Source: Mastigamoeba balamuthi
Taxonomy: Eukaryota > Evosea > Mastigamoebida > Mastigamoebidae
Assembly: GCA_902651635.1 (NCBI GenBank)
Contig: CACRSC010000109.1
Location: 5,378-69,377 of the forward strand
Length of the DNA: 64,000 bases
Direction: 5' to 3'
In this document: positions 12,828-25,008 of the stretch, in pieces
Numbering within the stretch: the first letter of the stretch is position 1
Layout of the letters: the number at the start of each line of letters is the position of its first letter
Position numbers and translations under genes: made by a program
Notes under the pieces: model-generated
Databases searched by the model: none
The model's input: the letters and a program-made list of their open reading frames with translations, nothing else
What the model was told of the DNA's origin: nothing

Positions 12828-14630
12828 AACAAGGGAATATACTTTTCTGGGTACCTGTGTGGAAAACTGCCAGTTACCATGCAGTTTCCACATAAAAATC
12901 TCCTGGTTACTGGATGGTACCACACACATCTGTGACTGTGTGGAGAAGGGTCCATAAAACAGAAATACTGCATATATCTCCTCTTTTTGCTCTTCTGTGT
13001 TTCTCTCTTCATGTCTGTCATTGCCTCCTATCCCAACTCCAAGCACATGTCTGAGGGGCCCCTGCTTGGGATGCCGAAATAGCTGTTGCAATAAATGAGT
13101 ATGCCACAGAGTTCATCGCCCTGCACTGCAGTTCATCTGTTCGTGGAATCCCATCACTGCCCTGGAGATTCATGCATTTCACAGCATTCTCATGTACATG
13201 GTGGGTATTAAGAAGCACGTTGGGGGGTCTTCAGGCATACTTTGACCCTCACTTCGGTGATGTCTTTATCAAGAACGTGTTCTTTAGGACCCAGTTCATG
13301 CAGCTGTTTCACTTTCTTCACATTGTTCAACACAGTGGCATTCTGCAGCAGGAAGATCCCCTCGACCCAACACACAAGGTCAGCACATGTGCTCACATGG
13401 TGCTCAGACTGTGCTCTTACTGATTTAATGCCCAATCAGAATTAGTGCATTAATAAGGACATGACAACAAACATGTCACCATGGTGTCCCATCAGGCAGT
13501 TCATGCCTGTGAAGTCCATTGCAGTGGGTGGCAAGGATTGAGTGCTGGCTGATACACTTGGAGTTGTACCGGTCATGAAGCTGTACAGTGAGGCACAGTG
13601 CCAGCAATATGTTCAGACTGGTCTTACAACAGCAGTTGTCATGGAGCTGCTAGCCAAGCTCAGCATCACAGGGCATGTTGTGTATAGGAACAACTTCTTT
13701 GGCTTGTTTGCCTCAATGAATGTGATCAGGCAACTGGGCCACAGCTGTGTGCTAATGATGCATTGTCCACAGAAACTCAAGTCCAACAGTGCCCAGAGTG
13801 CTGCTGGAATTCTGGTATAGAATAGAAATTCAGCTTTAGCTTGGTATTCTACAAGTTCTGTACTCTGTGGTGAACAACAAGAACAGTGTTCATGGAGCCA
13901 AGATAGCAGTATACTACAAAGATGAGTGCATGCTGGTCCTGTGAAGGGACAACAAAGTAGTGACCATTCTTACTACAGCATGCTCTGACACTGAGTAAGT
14001 CATCATTACATGCAGAATGGCCCAGAGGGTGGTGAAGATCCCATACACAGGGGCTGTTATGCTCTACAACCTGTACAAGAGCATTATGGACCACTGGAAT
14101 GTGAAGAAAACTGAGACAGACATCACCACCAGGTTTAGAAGATGGTGGGTTCATCAGTTCACCAATTATCATTGGGTAATGTCAGAGAACAATGCATGAA
14201 GATCAGTCCAGTGGCACAGGATGGATCCAGAACTGCAGGTTACCATTCTAGAGGTTCAGGGCCATGTGTTCTTATATGTTTGTCAAGGCATATGTCCAGA
14301 ACAAGCAGGGCCCACAGCCAGACCCCGAACAGTCTACAGAGCACCTTCTGATCCTGGTACATCCATGGAAACAGATATGATGCTGATAGTGCTTCAACAA
14401 TGACTGCATCCACAACATGGAAGTATATGTATACCAGATATGAGATGCCACTGCATCCTCACTGTGCACCACTCTATGCTGAATGCAGCAATAAACAGTC
14501 ACTGTAGAAGAAAAAGGAAGAGAAAGGTTATTTTCCAGTACTCGTGCAGGTACCACATGCAACCAGGTGGTTACCTGTGTGGTTTCGCATGCAACCAACC
14601 ACACAGGTATCCGTGCAGTACACTGCACCT
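12828..14630 (+). mobile_element. Decayed piggyBac-type DNA transposon
   Basis: The body is a piggyBac-family transposase pseudogene (next entry). Near its ends, GGTACCTGTGTGG motifs face each other: GGGTACCTGTGTGG at about 12849 and, inverted, CCACACAGGTATCC at about 14595 (13 of 14 bases agree). The 3' part also folds on itself (GGTTACCTGTGTGG at about 14569 against the inverted copy). These may be terminal or subterminal inverted repeats. No TTAA duplication could be assigned with confidence, so the ends are approximate. Confidence 0.6.
13069..14430 (+). pseudogene. piggyBac transposase (DDE_Tnp_1_7-like), pseudogene
   Basis: Encoded blocks follow the piggyBac transposase order: IAVAINEYATEF near 13080 (family form TNxYA), then QAYFDPHFGDVFIKNVFFRT with LFHFLHIV at 13220-13330 (family form MSRNRFxxIxxxLHFxD), then IRQFMPVKSIAVGGKD and VVPVMKLYSEA at 13490-13590 (family QYMPxKPxKWGxK and YTG), then GHVVYRNNFFGLF near 13675, and a C-terminal block ending RWWVHQF near 14155. 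The catalytic DNFF motif reads NNFF here, so the expected second catalytic Asp is lost. A stop follows GGKD (about 13540) and the frame changes elsewhere. No active enzyme can be expected from this copy. Confidence 0.75.
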
Positions 14631-15015
14631 CTTCTGATCATTCTCATCTGGTCTTTACCTATTTGGTTATCTGTCTTTTCTGCCGCAATTTGTGGGGTGT
14701 AGCATTGAATGCTCCATTTTGTGGTTTTCCGCAAACAATTTTTCGGCGGTTGGGCTCGTTTGGCCTCACAAGCGCCAAACGAGTCCCTGAGCCCAGGAGT
14801 CGAGCACTGCAGGAAATCCCCTATTGTTCTTGTGCTGGGCTCTTGTGAATAATCAGTCCGCAAATCTGTGACTACACCTCGGATAGATAGATAGACCTGT
14901 CCTAGCCATATTGGGACGGCGAGGGGGGATCCCGGGCAGGGTGACCTGTGACAACACCTCTTCATCTTTGGAAAGAAGAGATATCTTTTGGTTTTTGAAA
15001 CGCGTTACAGTTCTG
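14631..15015. other. Border between mobile-element block and gene island
   Basis: No gene seen. The composition changes here from mixed to strongly GC-rich. A short element GAGATATCTTTTGG at 14978-14991 lies 25 bases upstream of the next start codon and resembles elements near other genes in the island (see findings). Confidence 0.45.
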
Positions 15016-16054
15016 ATGGCGCAGGAGATCAACCAGCAGCGCCTGGAGCAGGCGATCAACATCGGCTTCTACGTGGGCACCGCGTTCCTGCTCGCCCACG
15101 TGGTCCTCGCGCGCCGCCCGTCGGTCACGCGTCGCCCCCAGTCGCGTGCTGCCCGCCTCTCGATCGAGCTGCAGCGCAAGAGCTTCCACATGATCGGCGG
15201 CTGCATCATGTGCGCCTGGTACCACTACGGCCTCAAGTGGGGCTTCTTCAGCTCCGCCTGCCTCGCCGAGGCCTCTGCCCGTCCCGCCTCGCCGTCGCAG
15301 GTGCTCCCCCCCCGCTTCCCTCCTTCCCCCAGCAGCTCTGCCCCCCGAAGCCGCCTGCGACTTTTCTCGATCTTTCTGCTCATTTTAGCGTAAATGGCGG
15401 CACTGAACTCGGGGCGCCCTGCAGGCGAGGCCGTTTGACGGGGCGGCAGCGTGGCTGTCGCTGAGCTTCCTGGCGTGGGCGATGGACGCGGCGCGCATGT
15501 ACGTGCCGTGGGTGCGGAGGGTGACGCACCAGAAGCTGGGCAGCATCATGCGCGAGAAGGAGATGAACAAGGCTGCGGGCACCGCCTACTTCGTGCCCGG
15601 CGTCCTCGTCGCCATCCTCGCGGCCCCGGAGCCCGTCGCGGTCCTCGCGGTCCTCTTCCTCAGCATCGGCGACGCGGCCTCGTCGCTCGGCAGCGCAGTC
15701 GGGGCCATCCGCGTGTTCACGACGCCGCGCAAGGTCGAGGGCAGCGTCGGCTGCTTCGTCGTCTGCGCGGGCATCGCTGCCTTCGTCGGCCTGCCGCTGC
15801 AGACGGCGCTCGTGACCTCGGCCTTCGTGACGGTCGGCGAGCTGCTCGCCGAGATCATCGGGGTCGACGACAACGTCGTGCTGCCGCTCGTGGGCACCAT
15901 GGGCGTGCGCATCGCCCGGGCCCCGCAGTACGCGTACATGGCCGGCATCTTCGCCGCCGGCTTCGCCGTGAGCTCGTCGCTGGCCATGCTCGTGGCCTCG
16001 GTGCGCAAGGCGCCTCCCGCCGCGTCGCAGGCCGGCGATCCCAAGGCCCAGTAA
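15016..16054 (+). CDS. CTP-dependent lipid kinase of the DGK1/phytol kinase/dolichol kinase family
   Basis: A 304-residue integral membrane protein from two exons (15016-15300 and 15425-16054, phase 0, GTGCTC donor, GCAG acceptor). The family uses CTP to phosphorylate a lipid alcohol (diacylglycerol, dolichol or phytol) in the ER or plastid membrane. Supporting signals are an N-terminal membrane span, the motif LQRKSFHMIGG (family form RKxFH) at about residues 55-65, an AWAMDAARMYVP stretch, and then several hydrophobic segments through SIGDAASSLGSAVG and VTVGELLAEIIG. The segment with GDAASSLG matches the conserved GD(A)xAA/S loop of this family. The start is the first ATG followed by a hydrophobic span; an upstream in-frame ATG at 14911 would add a poorly conserved tail. 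Which lipid is used cannot be told from sequence alone. It lies tail-to-tail with the RWP-RK gene. Confidence 0.7.
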
Positions 16055-16505
16055 GAGGCCCCCGCTGTCCCCGCACAGCAGGTGCCCGCGGAAACACCCA
16101 AGTGCAATAACAACGCCCGTTGCTACCCCACCGCCAGCCGCTAGCACACCAGGGCACCGCCCTCAGCGCCGCTGGCTGTGGAGGACGCTTGGCAGGACCA
16201 TACTACGCAAAGCCCCCGCTGTCTCGTAAAAGTGCACATGAGTTACCCCGAGATGCGGGCAAAGGAATTGGAAAGCGGCATAATGGAGCCGGGTGACACA
16301 GATGCATGCGTCCCACTCTTGGCAGAATCAAAGACCCTTGCGCCCTCGATGCGGAGACCAGTCAGAAGGATCCGACGATAGCACGCACGAGCAGCAAAGA
16401 TAAAAACACCTCTCGTTCTTCGATCGTAACTCACACAGCAAAACGTCAACGTAAACGGTAGAAAGAGAAGGGAACTTGGGTGGGAAAGAAGACGGGATGG
16501 GGGGG
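16055..16505. other. Tail-to-tail intergenic region
   Basis: The 3' flanks of the lipid-kinase gene (+) and the RWP-RK gene (-). No further gene seen. Confidence 0.5.
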
Positions 16506-17912
16506 TCACGAGAGGCGGATGATGACGGGCTTGAGCTCCTCCTGCCTCTTGCGCATGAGGATGGCCAGCGAGGCCTCGACGTCCTCGGGCAGCTGGTGCG
16601 CAGAGGTGCCCTGCGGTATGTTGTGCAGCAGCGTCATGATCTCCTTGTCGCACTTGGCCACGGTCCTGTACGGCCACTTGCGCCCGCGCACGGCCTCCTT
16701 CCACCGCTTGCTGAGCGTCGACGTCGGGATCGAGAGCTTGCGCGCCGCCTCGGACTGCGGCATCGTGAGGTACTCGGTGATGTCGACGTAGCGCTGGCCC
16801 GAGGCGATGATGTTGGCCACGGTGCCCTGCCCCGCGGGCTCCAGCGCCCCCGAGCCCTCCATGCCCTGCGGGTCGCCCATCATCTGGCCCCCGGCCACCC
16901 CCGCGACCATGACCTGCTGCAGTCGGTTGATCCCCTGCTGCGTTAATGCCGCAAACCCCCCGCGCACACCGCACGCACGCAGGACGTCACGGATGACGTC
17001 TCCGGATGGGGAAAATAAACCGGATGGGGGAAAAAGACACTCACCTGGCCGCTGGGGTCGTCGTAGTCGACGCCGGCGCCGCCCAGGGGGCTGGGCACCT
17101 CGGGCTGCTGTTGCTGCTGCTGCTGCTGCATGGCGAGGGCCTGGCGGACCGACTGCGGGACGCTGGCGCTGAGGAACTGCGCGCTGCCGCCGTACGACGG
17201 GCGCATGGGGACCAGCGACTCGGAGCTCACCCTGCTCGCCGCCCGCAGCACCGCCGCGACGTCGTAGCCCACCCCCTGGCCCTGGCCCTGCCCCTCGGAC
17301 CCCGACCTGCGCAGCAGCAGCAGCAGGGGCGGTGAGCGCGCGGTAGTTCTAAGCGAAATTTCGCCCACACAAAACGCCGCTTGGATCGCGAAAATACACA
17401 GACGCTCTCATCTCGTTAAAAGAAGCCGCGCGCCGCACCGCGAAATGAAAAAAAGAAAGCAAAGTGCGCGCGCGCGGGCAGGGGAGCGCGGCGTACGACG
17501 GGGCGAGGTCGCGGAGGTAGGAGAAGACGGGGGACGCCCCGGCGGGCGCCAGCGCCGACGCTCCGGCGGCCTGCTGCTGCGGCGCGTCGTCGGAGATCTG
17601 CACTGCTGCGGTGGGCGTCTTGGCGGCCCTGCGCCTCCCCTGCTGCTGCTGCTGCTGCTGCTGCTGCCCCTGGGCCTCCTCCGCCCCCTGCTGCTGCATG
17701 GCTGCGGCGCGCTGCTGCTGCTGGACGAGCTGGGCGAGGTTGGGGAAGGGGGCGGCGGAGGCGGCGAGGGGGAGCAGCGCCAGCGAGCGGCCGCTGCCGC
17801 TGCCCGCGGGCGTCGGAGGCGCGGCGGGCGAGGCGGCGGCCCCGGCGCCCGCGGCGGAGGAGGGCGCGGCGGCCGTGGGGTCGAGGGAGGGCGCGAGGGG
17901 GCTCTCGGTCAT
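16506..17912 (-). CDS. RWP-RK-like transcription factor with glutamine tracts
   Basis: A 369-residue protein from three exons on the minus strand: 17912-17497, 17306-17045 and 16937-16506; phases agree at both joins (donors GTACGC and GTGAGT, acceptors GCAG). Exons 1 and 2 are low-complexity, with Ala/Pro stretches and polyglutamine runs encoded by CAG repeats. Exon 3 has the likely DNA-binding part: PQSEAARKLSIPTSTLSKRW followed by GRKWPYRTVAK, which matches the RWP-RK pattern (AAxxLxxxxTxLKxxCR, then RWPYRK) with KWPYR in place of RWPYR. RWP-RK proteins are known from plants, algae and amoebozoans as regulators of nitrogen response or gamete identity; the role here is unknown. Upstream of the start CACGCGAGTTTT occurs twice (about 17927-17963). 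Confidence 0.65.
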
Positions 17913-18912
17913 GGCGGGGCTTGTGCACGCGAGTTTTCAGCGAGTCTTCTCCACGCGAGTTTTCTCTCTAGTTTCTCGGAGGGGACCGTTTTGCAGCCAC
18001 GTCAGAGATGACGTTTCGAGAAATGAATGGGTCGGTCTGGGGACGGCCGACGTGGCGGAGGAAACCGCGGGGTGGGGTTGGAAGAAGGAAGTGGGCGGTT
18101 TGGGGTCGCGGGTGCCAAGTGCTGTGGACACCACTTAAGTCTCAGTTGAGCCAAGCCGGGCATGATGACCAAAAGGCAGCCGCATTGGCTGGCATCTCTG
18201 CCAGGCCCCTGAGGGCCCAGGGCGAAGGGCAGCGACTGCTGCGCTCGTGGTTCGTACGCGAGGGAGTGGGGAGGCAATGAATGGGGAGTTGATGCAGAAA
18301 TGCTCACTCACACCTCGCGACCTGCGACACTCTGGCAGCGGGCGGTCGCACACCGCAACGGCGGATGCGCATGTGAGGTGGTACTGCGACAGTGGGAGCC
18401 CTTTCTCTTTCACTGTCAGCGCCTGGGGTGTGTGCGTACACACTACACACGGAGCCGAATCGCACGCAGTATGCAGTCAGAGAGAGAGGGTTTAGGCGTG
18501 CTTGCTCGCCAACGGCAAATGGGCGACGTGTGTGGTCGCTTTCGGTTATCTTGCGTACGGCCTGGATGGCGTGTAACTCTGGTTTATGGGAAGAAGCAGT
18601 TGCAAAACCCGGTCCGATCAAACACCGAAACTCGCTGGCTCCTCCGACGAGAGGTGGACCGATGGTGGCGACGGAGCTTGCGGCAGTGCGGCGCCCGCGT
18701 CGCGCGCTTGGGCCTGAAGATACCGCGAATGCCGGTACCCACGGAGAAATATCGCGGCGGTGACGTGTGCGCGGTGACTGTCGACGTAGCACAAATCTGT
18801 CAACGTGGGCACCCCCCCAACGCCTCATTATTTCATTGCCACCCCCCTCTCAGGCACACAAGCGTCTGCCCCCTCGCTGTCAGCCCCGGAAAAACCCAAA
18901 CACACACCAGAC
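17913..18912. other. Divergent intergenic region
   Basis: One kilobase between the start of the RWP-RK gene (-) and the START-domain gene (+). It has open frames on both strands, as expected in GC-rich DNA, but none with a recognisable protein or consistent splice sites. It probably holds both promoters. Confidence 0.45.
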
Positions 18913-20008
18913 ATGGCCGATCAGTCCGTCATCGCCGAGGCCCCGACCCCCGCGTCGGCCGAGGAGTACAACAAGGTCATCGACGACCTGCTCGCCTGGG
19001 CCAAGGCCTCCGAGGCCGTCGACTCGCACTGGGCCCCCATGAACCTCAGCGGCGTCGTCGCGTGCGTCGCCTCCCCCCTCCCCCCCTCCCCAGGCCCGGC
19101 GGTTGTGCCCTTTGTCTTCTGCTCACCACTTGCTGACGTGGCGGGGGTTGATATTTGGGGGGTGGGTTGATATGGGGGGCGCAGGCACGAGAGGGAGGGC
19201 TCCAACACGCCGTTCATCAGGGCCGAGGTCACCATCAACAAGCCCGTCGCCGCCGTCACGGCCTTCCTGCGCTCCACCGACGAGGCGGAGCGCCGCAAGC
19301 TCGAGGCGGACCTTGTCTTCGTGCGTCCGTGGGTGTTGTGGTTGTGGCTGTGGTTGTGGGGCTGTGGAGTTGGGGGTCTGTTGGTGTGGTGTGCACGATA
19401 AGAGAGCTGCTGCTCTGTTGTTGGTTTGCTGATGTTTCCAAAAACGTCGGTGTGCGCGGGCGGGCGCAGATCAAGGCGTACCCCGTCGAGGGCGCGGCGG
19501 CCGACCGCGACATCAAGCTCCTGCACCAGCGCGTGAAGCTCCCGTGGCCCGTGTCGCCCAGGGAGACGTTCACCGTCAACGGCGTTGTCCGTGCGTAGCC
19601 GAATCTTTTTTTCCATCACAACCCCTGCGCCCAGGGGATATTTTCCTGGAATCCTGACGTGGCTGGCGGGTGCGCAGAGGAGGGCAACAAGACGTACGTG
19701 CTGACGGGGTCGGTCAACGACACCGCGAGGGCGCCCCACGACAAGAACGCCGTGCGCAGCTTCACCAAGATGGCCGCCATCCTGACGCCCGAGGGCGACA
19801 ACACGCACTTTGTCCGTCTGATCACCATCGGTGCGCCCAGCAGCCCCCCAGAGCCCCCAGTGCCACCCCCAGTGCCACAGGACGTGCGCACTGACCCCCT
19901 GCGATGCGCGCAGACCCCAAGGGCAGCATCCCCGGCATGCTGGTCAACAAGAAGAAGGGCGAGTACGCGACCAAGGTCCTCCAGCTCAAGAAGCTGCTCG
20001 AGCAGTAA
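18913..20008 (+). CDS. Single-domain START lipid-transfer protein
   Basis: Five exons (18913-19061, 19185-19320, 19470-19590, 19678-19830, 19914-20008) join in phase to give 217 residues. All four donors are GTGCGT or GTGCGC and all acceptors are GCAG. The length is that of one START domain, which binds a lipid or sterol in a helix-grip pocket and carries it between membranes. Family signals are WAPMNLSG, then VKLPWPVSPRE in the middle (compare the START pattern xxxxWPxxxRD), and near the end DPKGSIPGMLVN, matching the highly conserved DPGGxIPxxLVN before the C-terminal helix. No signal peptide, membrane span or second domain is seen, so it is probably cytosolic. The bound lipid cannot be predicted. 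Confidence 0.8.
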
Positions 20009-20839
20009 GGTCGCCGCACACGCCCGACGAAGGCCCCCCACAACGCGGGCGGCGGACGGGCCGTGCGCCCGAGGGAGCGGGGGTGGCTCCGTCCTGCCCA
20101 GCAAGCAGCGCGGACCCATCGCCTGTGCTGCCCGAGGACCGCACGCGCTGCGGTCTGTTGCGCTTAACGGAATAAACAGGGCTGCCTTTTCCCGCAAGGA
20201 ACCCAGTCGCCACACGGGGGGGCCCGCGCACGGCTTTCCCAGAGGTCGTGCGTTCGCATCCGGTAGCGCTTTGCCGCCGTTGGTGCAGACACGTGAGACT
20301 GAAATTGTTTGTTCCTGTTTTCATCGGGGGGGTTTCTCAGGTCCACAAATGCGTGTAGTCCATTTCGCAACTGCGAAAGACCGGACTCTGTGGATTAGGA
20401 GGACGATGGGCATTGCGGTGTGTTGACTGCGTGTGCCACGTGCCCTCCGGCGGCAGTCAACGCACCGCCGTTGGGGTGTTCGGGCTTTGCACACCGCAGA
20501 AACTCAGCCCCTTCCTGTTCTGTCGTTGGCGCAGGAACATGCAGCACCACCGGTCCCTTGCCCCGCCGGCAACACCTCCCGCAGCGCCCTCCAGCGCGCG
20601 CCCTTTGTGCCCCCCCCGCTGCGCAGAAGGCGCCGGGAGCGCCGCGGGAGAAGCCCGCAGCGGCGGCATCAGGAATATTTCCGGCCAGCCCAATCAATTT
20701 GCGTCACGAGATGAGCTGGCAACCTTCATATTTTGCTTCTCTCCCTCTTCTCACCATTCCCCCCCAACTCACGTGCCCGAGCGCCCGCGGCGCCCTGCTG
20801 CTGCCCCACGCACACGCACACGCACACGCACACGGCGCC
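20009..20839. other. Intergenic region
   Basis: No supported gene. A CACACG microsatellite at about 20811-20833 lies just before the next start codon. Confidence 0.45.
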
Positions 20840-22554
20840 ATGATGATCGCGCGCGCGTTCTACACCTCGGTGTGCGAGAAGCTCGAGGCGCACAACCTGC
20901 GGCTCTGCGCGGTCGACCTGCTCTCGACGCCGCGCGTGACGTGCGCGCCGCCCGCGTGCTCGCCGGCGACGTGCGCGTGGCTCGACGCGCGGTTCGTGCG
21001 CGGGCTGACGGGCGCCGAGGCCATGGCGGTGGCCGCGTCGCCGCACGCGAGCGCGACGACCCGCGAGATCGCCAAGCGCCGCGTCGAGGCGCTGCTCGCC
21101 TGCGCGCCGTCGCGGCTCGCGCTGCTGGCCGACGTCGCGTCGAGCGGCGTCTACTCGACCTACGAGCTCATCGCGGGCAACTACGCGGCAGCCGAGCGCG
21201 CCGACGCGTTCCTGCTGGCAGTAAAGGTAAATTAAAACACTAAATTTGAATCGGAATATTCTCAGTAAAACGCCTGCGCGCGCAATCCCACGAGCGGGAA
21301 ATCACCGCAGCAGCCCCGAACCACCCCCGGGGGGCTGCTCGAGCAGCCACTCACGGGCGAGGGCGCTTGCCTTTGCCCAGCAGCAGGCAGCGGCGCTATC
21401 TATAAATTACGGACAAGACAAGACGAGAAGGGAACCAACAGAGCCGCGCTTTGCTCGCCGCAGACCGGGAGGGCCGAGTTCGCCTCGAGGCTGCTCGACG
21501 ACGAGGACACGCGGTGCCCGGGGTTCTCGGACTGGATCGGGCGCGAGCGGCGCCCGGACGTTGTCGAGTGCGCGTCGCAGTCGGGCGGCGCCGAGATGTT
21601 CCGCGCGCTGGCCGCGCGGTGGTCCCTGGGGCCCCTCGACGTGCGCGACGCCAGGACGCTGCAAGGTAACCCTCCTGCCACCCGCTCCCCCACGCCCAGA
21701 CGCCAGTCGCCGCCCAGGGTGGGCTGGCGGGAGTTCCGGAACTGTGAATATCAAGCGGCCCGTATTGGCGGGTTCAAAAATTCAAGAGAGGGGATGGAGA
21801 GGAGGTCTTGCCCTCTTCTCGTCCCCCGACACAACCCCAACGGCCGAGCAGGGTCGCGGCTTCTGCCGACGGGCCCGTCGGGCCTGTAGAGATGTTGTGT
21901 GCGCAGAGACTTCTTTTTTTTTCTTTATCGATCGTTACCTGGAACTTTCTGGGGTCGTTGTGTCCGTGTTCCCTTAAAGATGCGCGAGTTTTTCGAGAAC
22001 GATGCCCGTTCCACCACCGGGTTTAGAACAGCACACCCCACGGGCACGGGCTGGGCGGGGGGTACGCAACAGCCACCCACACCTCCCGCCATCCCCCTCC
22101 AGCCTCCTCGGACACTCAGCCCCTCTTGTGCGCGATGAACTACGCTACCCGCACTTCACTCCCTGGCAGACAACAGCTTTTTATCCCCCGTGGCACACAA
22201 TTGACTGTGCGCCGACGAGCAGCTCTCTGCGAATTTGTGGAGGACTCGCCAGTCGAGGGCGTGGGGTTTGCGGTCAGCACGTTCGTCCTCGTCGAGCCGC
22301 CCGTCGACGCGCCGCTGTCGCCGGGCGTCGGCGTCGCGGTCGGCCTGAACACGTGCATGACGCCCGACGACGTGCGCGGGCTCGTGGCAGAGGCGCGCTA
22401 CTACTCGCTGCTCGAGGACGAGTACACAGAGACGCGGCGCAGGACGGTCGCGCGGTTCGCGGCCAAGGCGGTGGAGGGGGCTAGGGAGTCGGGGAGGGCA
22501 GAGGTGCTCGAGGAGCTTCTGCTGCTGCTGAGGCCCGTGGGTGACCTCAGATAG
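20840..22554 (+). CDS. Hypothetical protein, 306 residues
   Basis: Not recognised. Three exons fit in phase: 20840-21226, 21464-21665 and 22223-22554. Donors are GTAAAT (GTAAAG six bases earlier is also possible) and GTAACC; acceptors are GCAG and AGCAG. The protein starts MMIARAFYTSVCEKLEAHNL, is helical in character, Ala/Arg/Leu-rich, and ends with a charged, leucine-rich helix (EVLEELLLLLRP). No membrane span, signal peptide or catalytic motif is visible. Codon use matches the neighbouring genes (GC at third positions), and the three open segments keep one frame across two introns, which supports a real gene. An extra small exon within the second, long intron (21666-22222) cannot be excluded. 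Confidence 0.5.
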
Positions 22555-23302
22555 CGCAGACGCACGCCAACGACAGCACCACTGCCCCACACCACAACGC
22601 GAGACCCGCCACCCCCCCTCCACACGACGACGTAGTTGCCACCACTCCTCAGAAGCAGATCCTCTCCGAGCGCATCCCTCCTACTATTCCAGATTATCGC
22701 GCGAGCAAAACTCGTGAGAGAAGAGACTGCCCCACCAGCGAAAGCGGTACACATGCCACACTACTGGCGATCACACACACCCACTACGCACGACGACGTT
22801 ATCGTTACCGCTGGAATGCCAGCATGCTCGGCGGTAACCACACGATTCATTCATGATTGCGCAATCACCCCCCGCCGGCGTATCTGCCTCAATTGTTTTT
22901 GTGTCTTGTTGCCAAGGGCGGTGTCCTGCATGCTGCTCTCCCTCTCATCAGTGCAGTCTGCTACCAATCTGCTGCAGCTATCACCGCCCCTCGACCGCGG
23001 CTGCTCCCCGCGCACGCCTGCGTCGCGCATCATCAGCACTAGTGCTTGTCGAAGTGGGGTACCTGAGCTCATCAGTGGTCTTCGCGGGTCAGCAGAGCAG
23101 CGTGCTCAAATGCGTACCCCAAACAACTCTTCAACCGCTCGCTGCGCGGACTCCCGATGAGCGCAGAGCAGTCACACAGAGAGATGCGGGATGCGGTTGT
23201 GGGGTTGTTGATGGCTGACTCCGAGTCAAGATATGGTAGAGATACTTGGGGATATTTCGGAATGGTGACGCCATTCGCCCCGCAGACCTGCGCGCCCAAC
23301 CA
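22555..23302. other. Intergenic region, promoter side of the RRM gene
   Basis: No supported gene in about 750 bases. GAGATACTTGG followed by GGATATTTCGG at 23239-23260 lies about 45 bases before the next start codon and is AT-rich in a GC-rich setting. Confidence 0.45.
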
Positions 23303-24631
23303 ATGCCGAGGAAGAAGAAGTCCGCCAAGGCCTCCGCCGCCCCCGCCGCCCCCGAGGCACCCGCCGCGCGCCCCGTGCCCGCGGACGACGACGACCTGCC
23401 GCCCTCGGACGACGACGGCCTCTCGGACGACGACTACGACGACGTCGACGACAGCGGCAGCGGCAGCGACGACGCCGGCGCCGGCAGCAGCAGCGCGCGC
23501 AGGCGCACGCACCGCGGCCGCCACCGCCGCGGCCGCGTGCCCATGGAGGTGCAGATCGCCGAGCAGAAGCGCGGCGGCGGCAGCGGAAGCGACGCAGAAC
23601 CGTCGTCGGGCGACGAGGACTACGTGGAGCAGGACGACGACGACGACGAGGCCCCCAGCGACGCCGAGGAGGCCGCGGAAAACCGCGGTGACGCGACGGG
23701 GAGCGACGATGACGTGGGCGCCGGGGAGAGCGCCCGGGAGGAGAGGCAGAAGGAGGAGCGCCTCGACACGGAGCGCTCTGTCTACGTCGGCCGCCTGCCC
23801 CACGACTCGTCCGAGCAGGAGCTGCGCGCCCTCTTCGGCTCCTTCGGACCCGTGACGTAAGCCACCGTCACCGCGCCAGCCGGCTCTTTCTTTTTTCCCC
23901 CCCGCTAATCGCTGGCGCGCCGGCAATTCAATTGAATTGGGCGTGCGCAGGCGGATGCACATACCCAAGTTCAAGGACACGGGGAGGCCGAGGGGCAGCG
24001 CGTTTGTCGAGTTCAAGTCGGCCGACAGCGTGGCGAGGGCCTGCAGGCTGGACGGCTCGGAGCTGCGCGGGTGCTTCCTCAAGGTGAACCCGGCGGCGGA
24101 CAAGCCCACGGTCGCCAAGCACGCCGGGGCCTCCAGCAGGGCGGACTCGCGCTACGGCATCTACGTCGGCAACCTCAGCTTCGCCACCAACGAGAAGGCT
24201 CTCGCCCGAGGTCAGCGCAACTGCTCCCGCCTCCTTTTTCAATTGATTACCGTGGTTTTTTTTGTCTACGGGGGTGCGCATTTCACCGAGTTTTTATGGG
24301 GGACTGCTGGGCCGTTCGCCCGTTTCTCACGCACACGGGTGCAGAGCTGGGCAGCTGCGGCAAGGTGATCAGGGTGAACATGCCGCTGTGGCACGACAGC
24401 GGGCGCAAGAGGGGCTTCGCCGTGGTCGAGTTCACGTCGCGCGAGGCGGCCACGCGCGCGCTCGAGTACAACGGGCGCATGATCGACGGCCGCCAGGTCG
24501 TCGTCCGCAAGGTCGAGGCCGGCGCGCACGCAAAGCGGCCCGCCAGCAAGGCAAAGAAGGGAGGTGCCAAGCGCCCCAGACCCGACGGAGCCGCCGGCGC
24601 CTCTGCGACAAAGCGCCCACGCAAGAACTGA
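23303..24631 (+). CDS. Two-RRM nucleolar-type RNA-binding protein (Nop12/RBM34-like)
   Basis: Three exons (23303-23856, 23951-24210, 24345-24631) join in phase into 366 residues. The first 160 residues are a basic MPRKKK start and then long Asp/Glu/Ser-rich acidic tracts, typical of nucleolar ribosome-biogenesis factors. RRM1 begins SVYVGRLPHD (RNP2) and has RGSAFVEF (RNP1), split by intron 1. RRM2 begins YGIYVGNLSF (RNP2) and has RGFAVVEF (RNP1), split by intron 2. A Lys/Arg-rich tail ends KRPRKN and can serve as nuclear/nucleolar signal. The arrangement of acidic N-terminus, two RRMs and basic tail is that of Nop12/RBM34, which act in pre-60S rRNA processing; that assignment is inference. 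MPRKKK was chosen as start because the upstream part has no ATG in frame. Confidence 0.75.
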
Positions 24632-25008
24632 TGCGCGCAAACAAATACACGAAAGCTCTCCAAATACTCGGTTGCTGTGAAACCAAGTCTGGCCGGTTCA
24701 TGCGCAGTTAGTTGTAGCGATTGTCACAGCCTACTGGCCACAGGAGTGGCCAAGCGGCCCAGATCAAGTGAATTCGCATTAAGTCAGATGTCCCCTCGAA
24801 CGAACTCCCGTTTGGCCAAAACCACTGCTGTATACAGTCTCCAGCACTCCTGTGTATTCTCATTGCGGCATCACTCCACCTCCCCGTATTATCCAGGCCC
24901 TAATGAGCGGGGTTGCGCTTGACCCGTGGGCAAGAAAATTGATTCCATCGCAAGGAAAATCTGATTTGAAAAACTCAGATTACGCATTTTCTCTGCAGAG
25001 ATCCGCGC

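Noticed and set aside
20225-20275. A GCGTTCGCATCC stretch resembling a tRNA B box
   Set aside because: The flanking bases do not pair into a T stem, and no acceptor or anticodon arm can be drawn.
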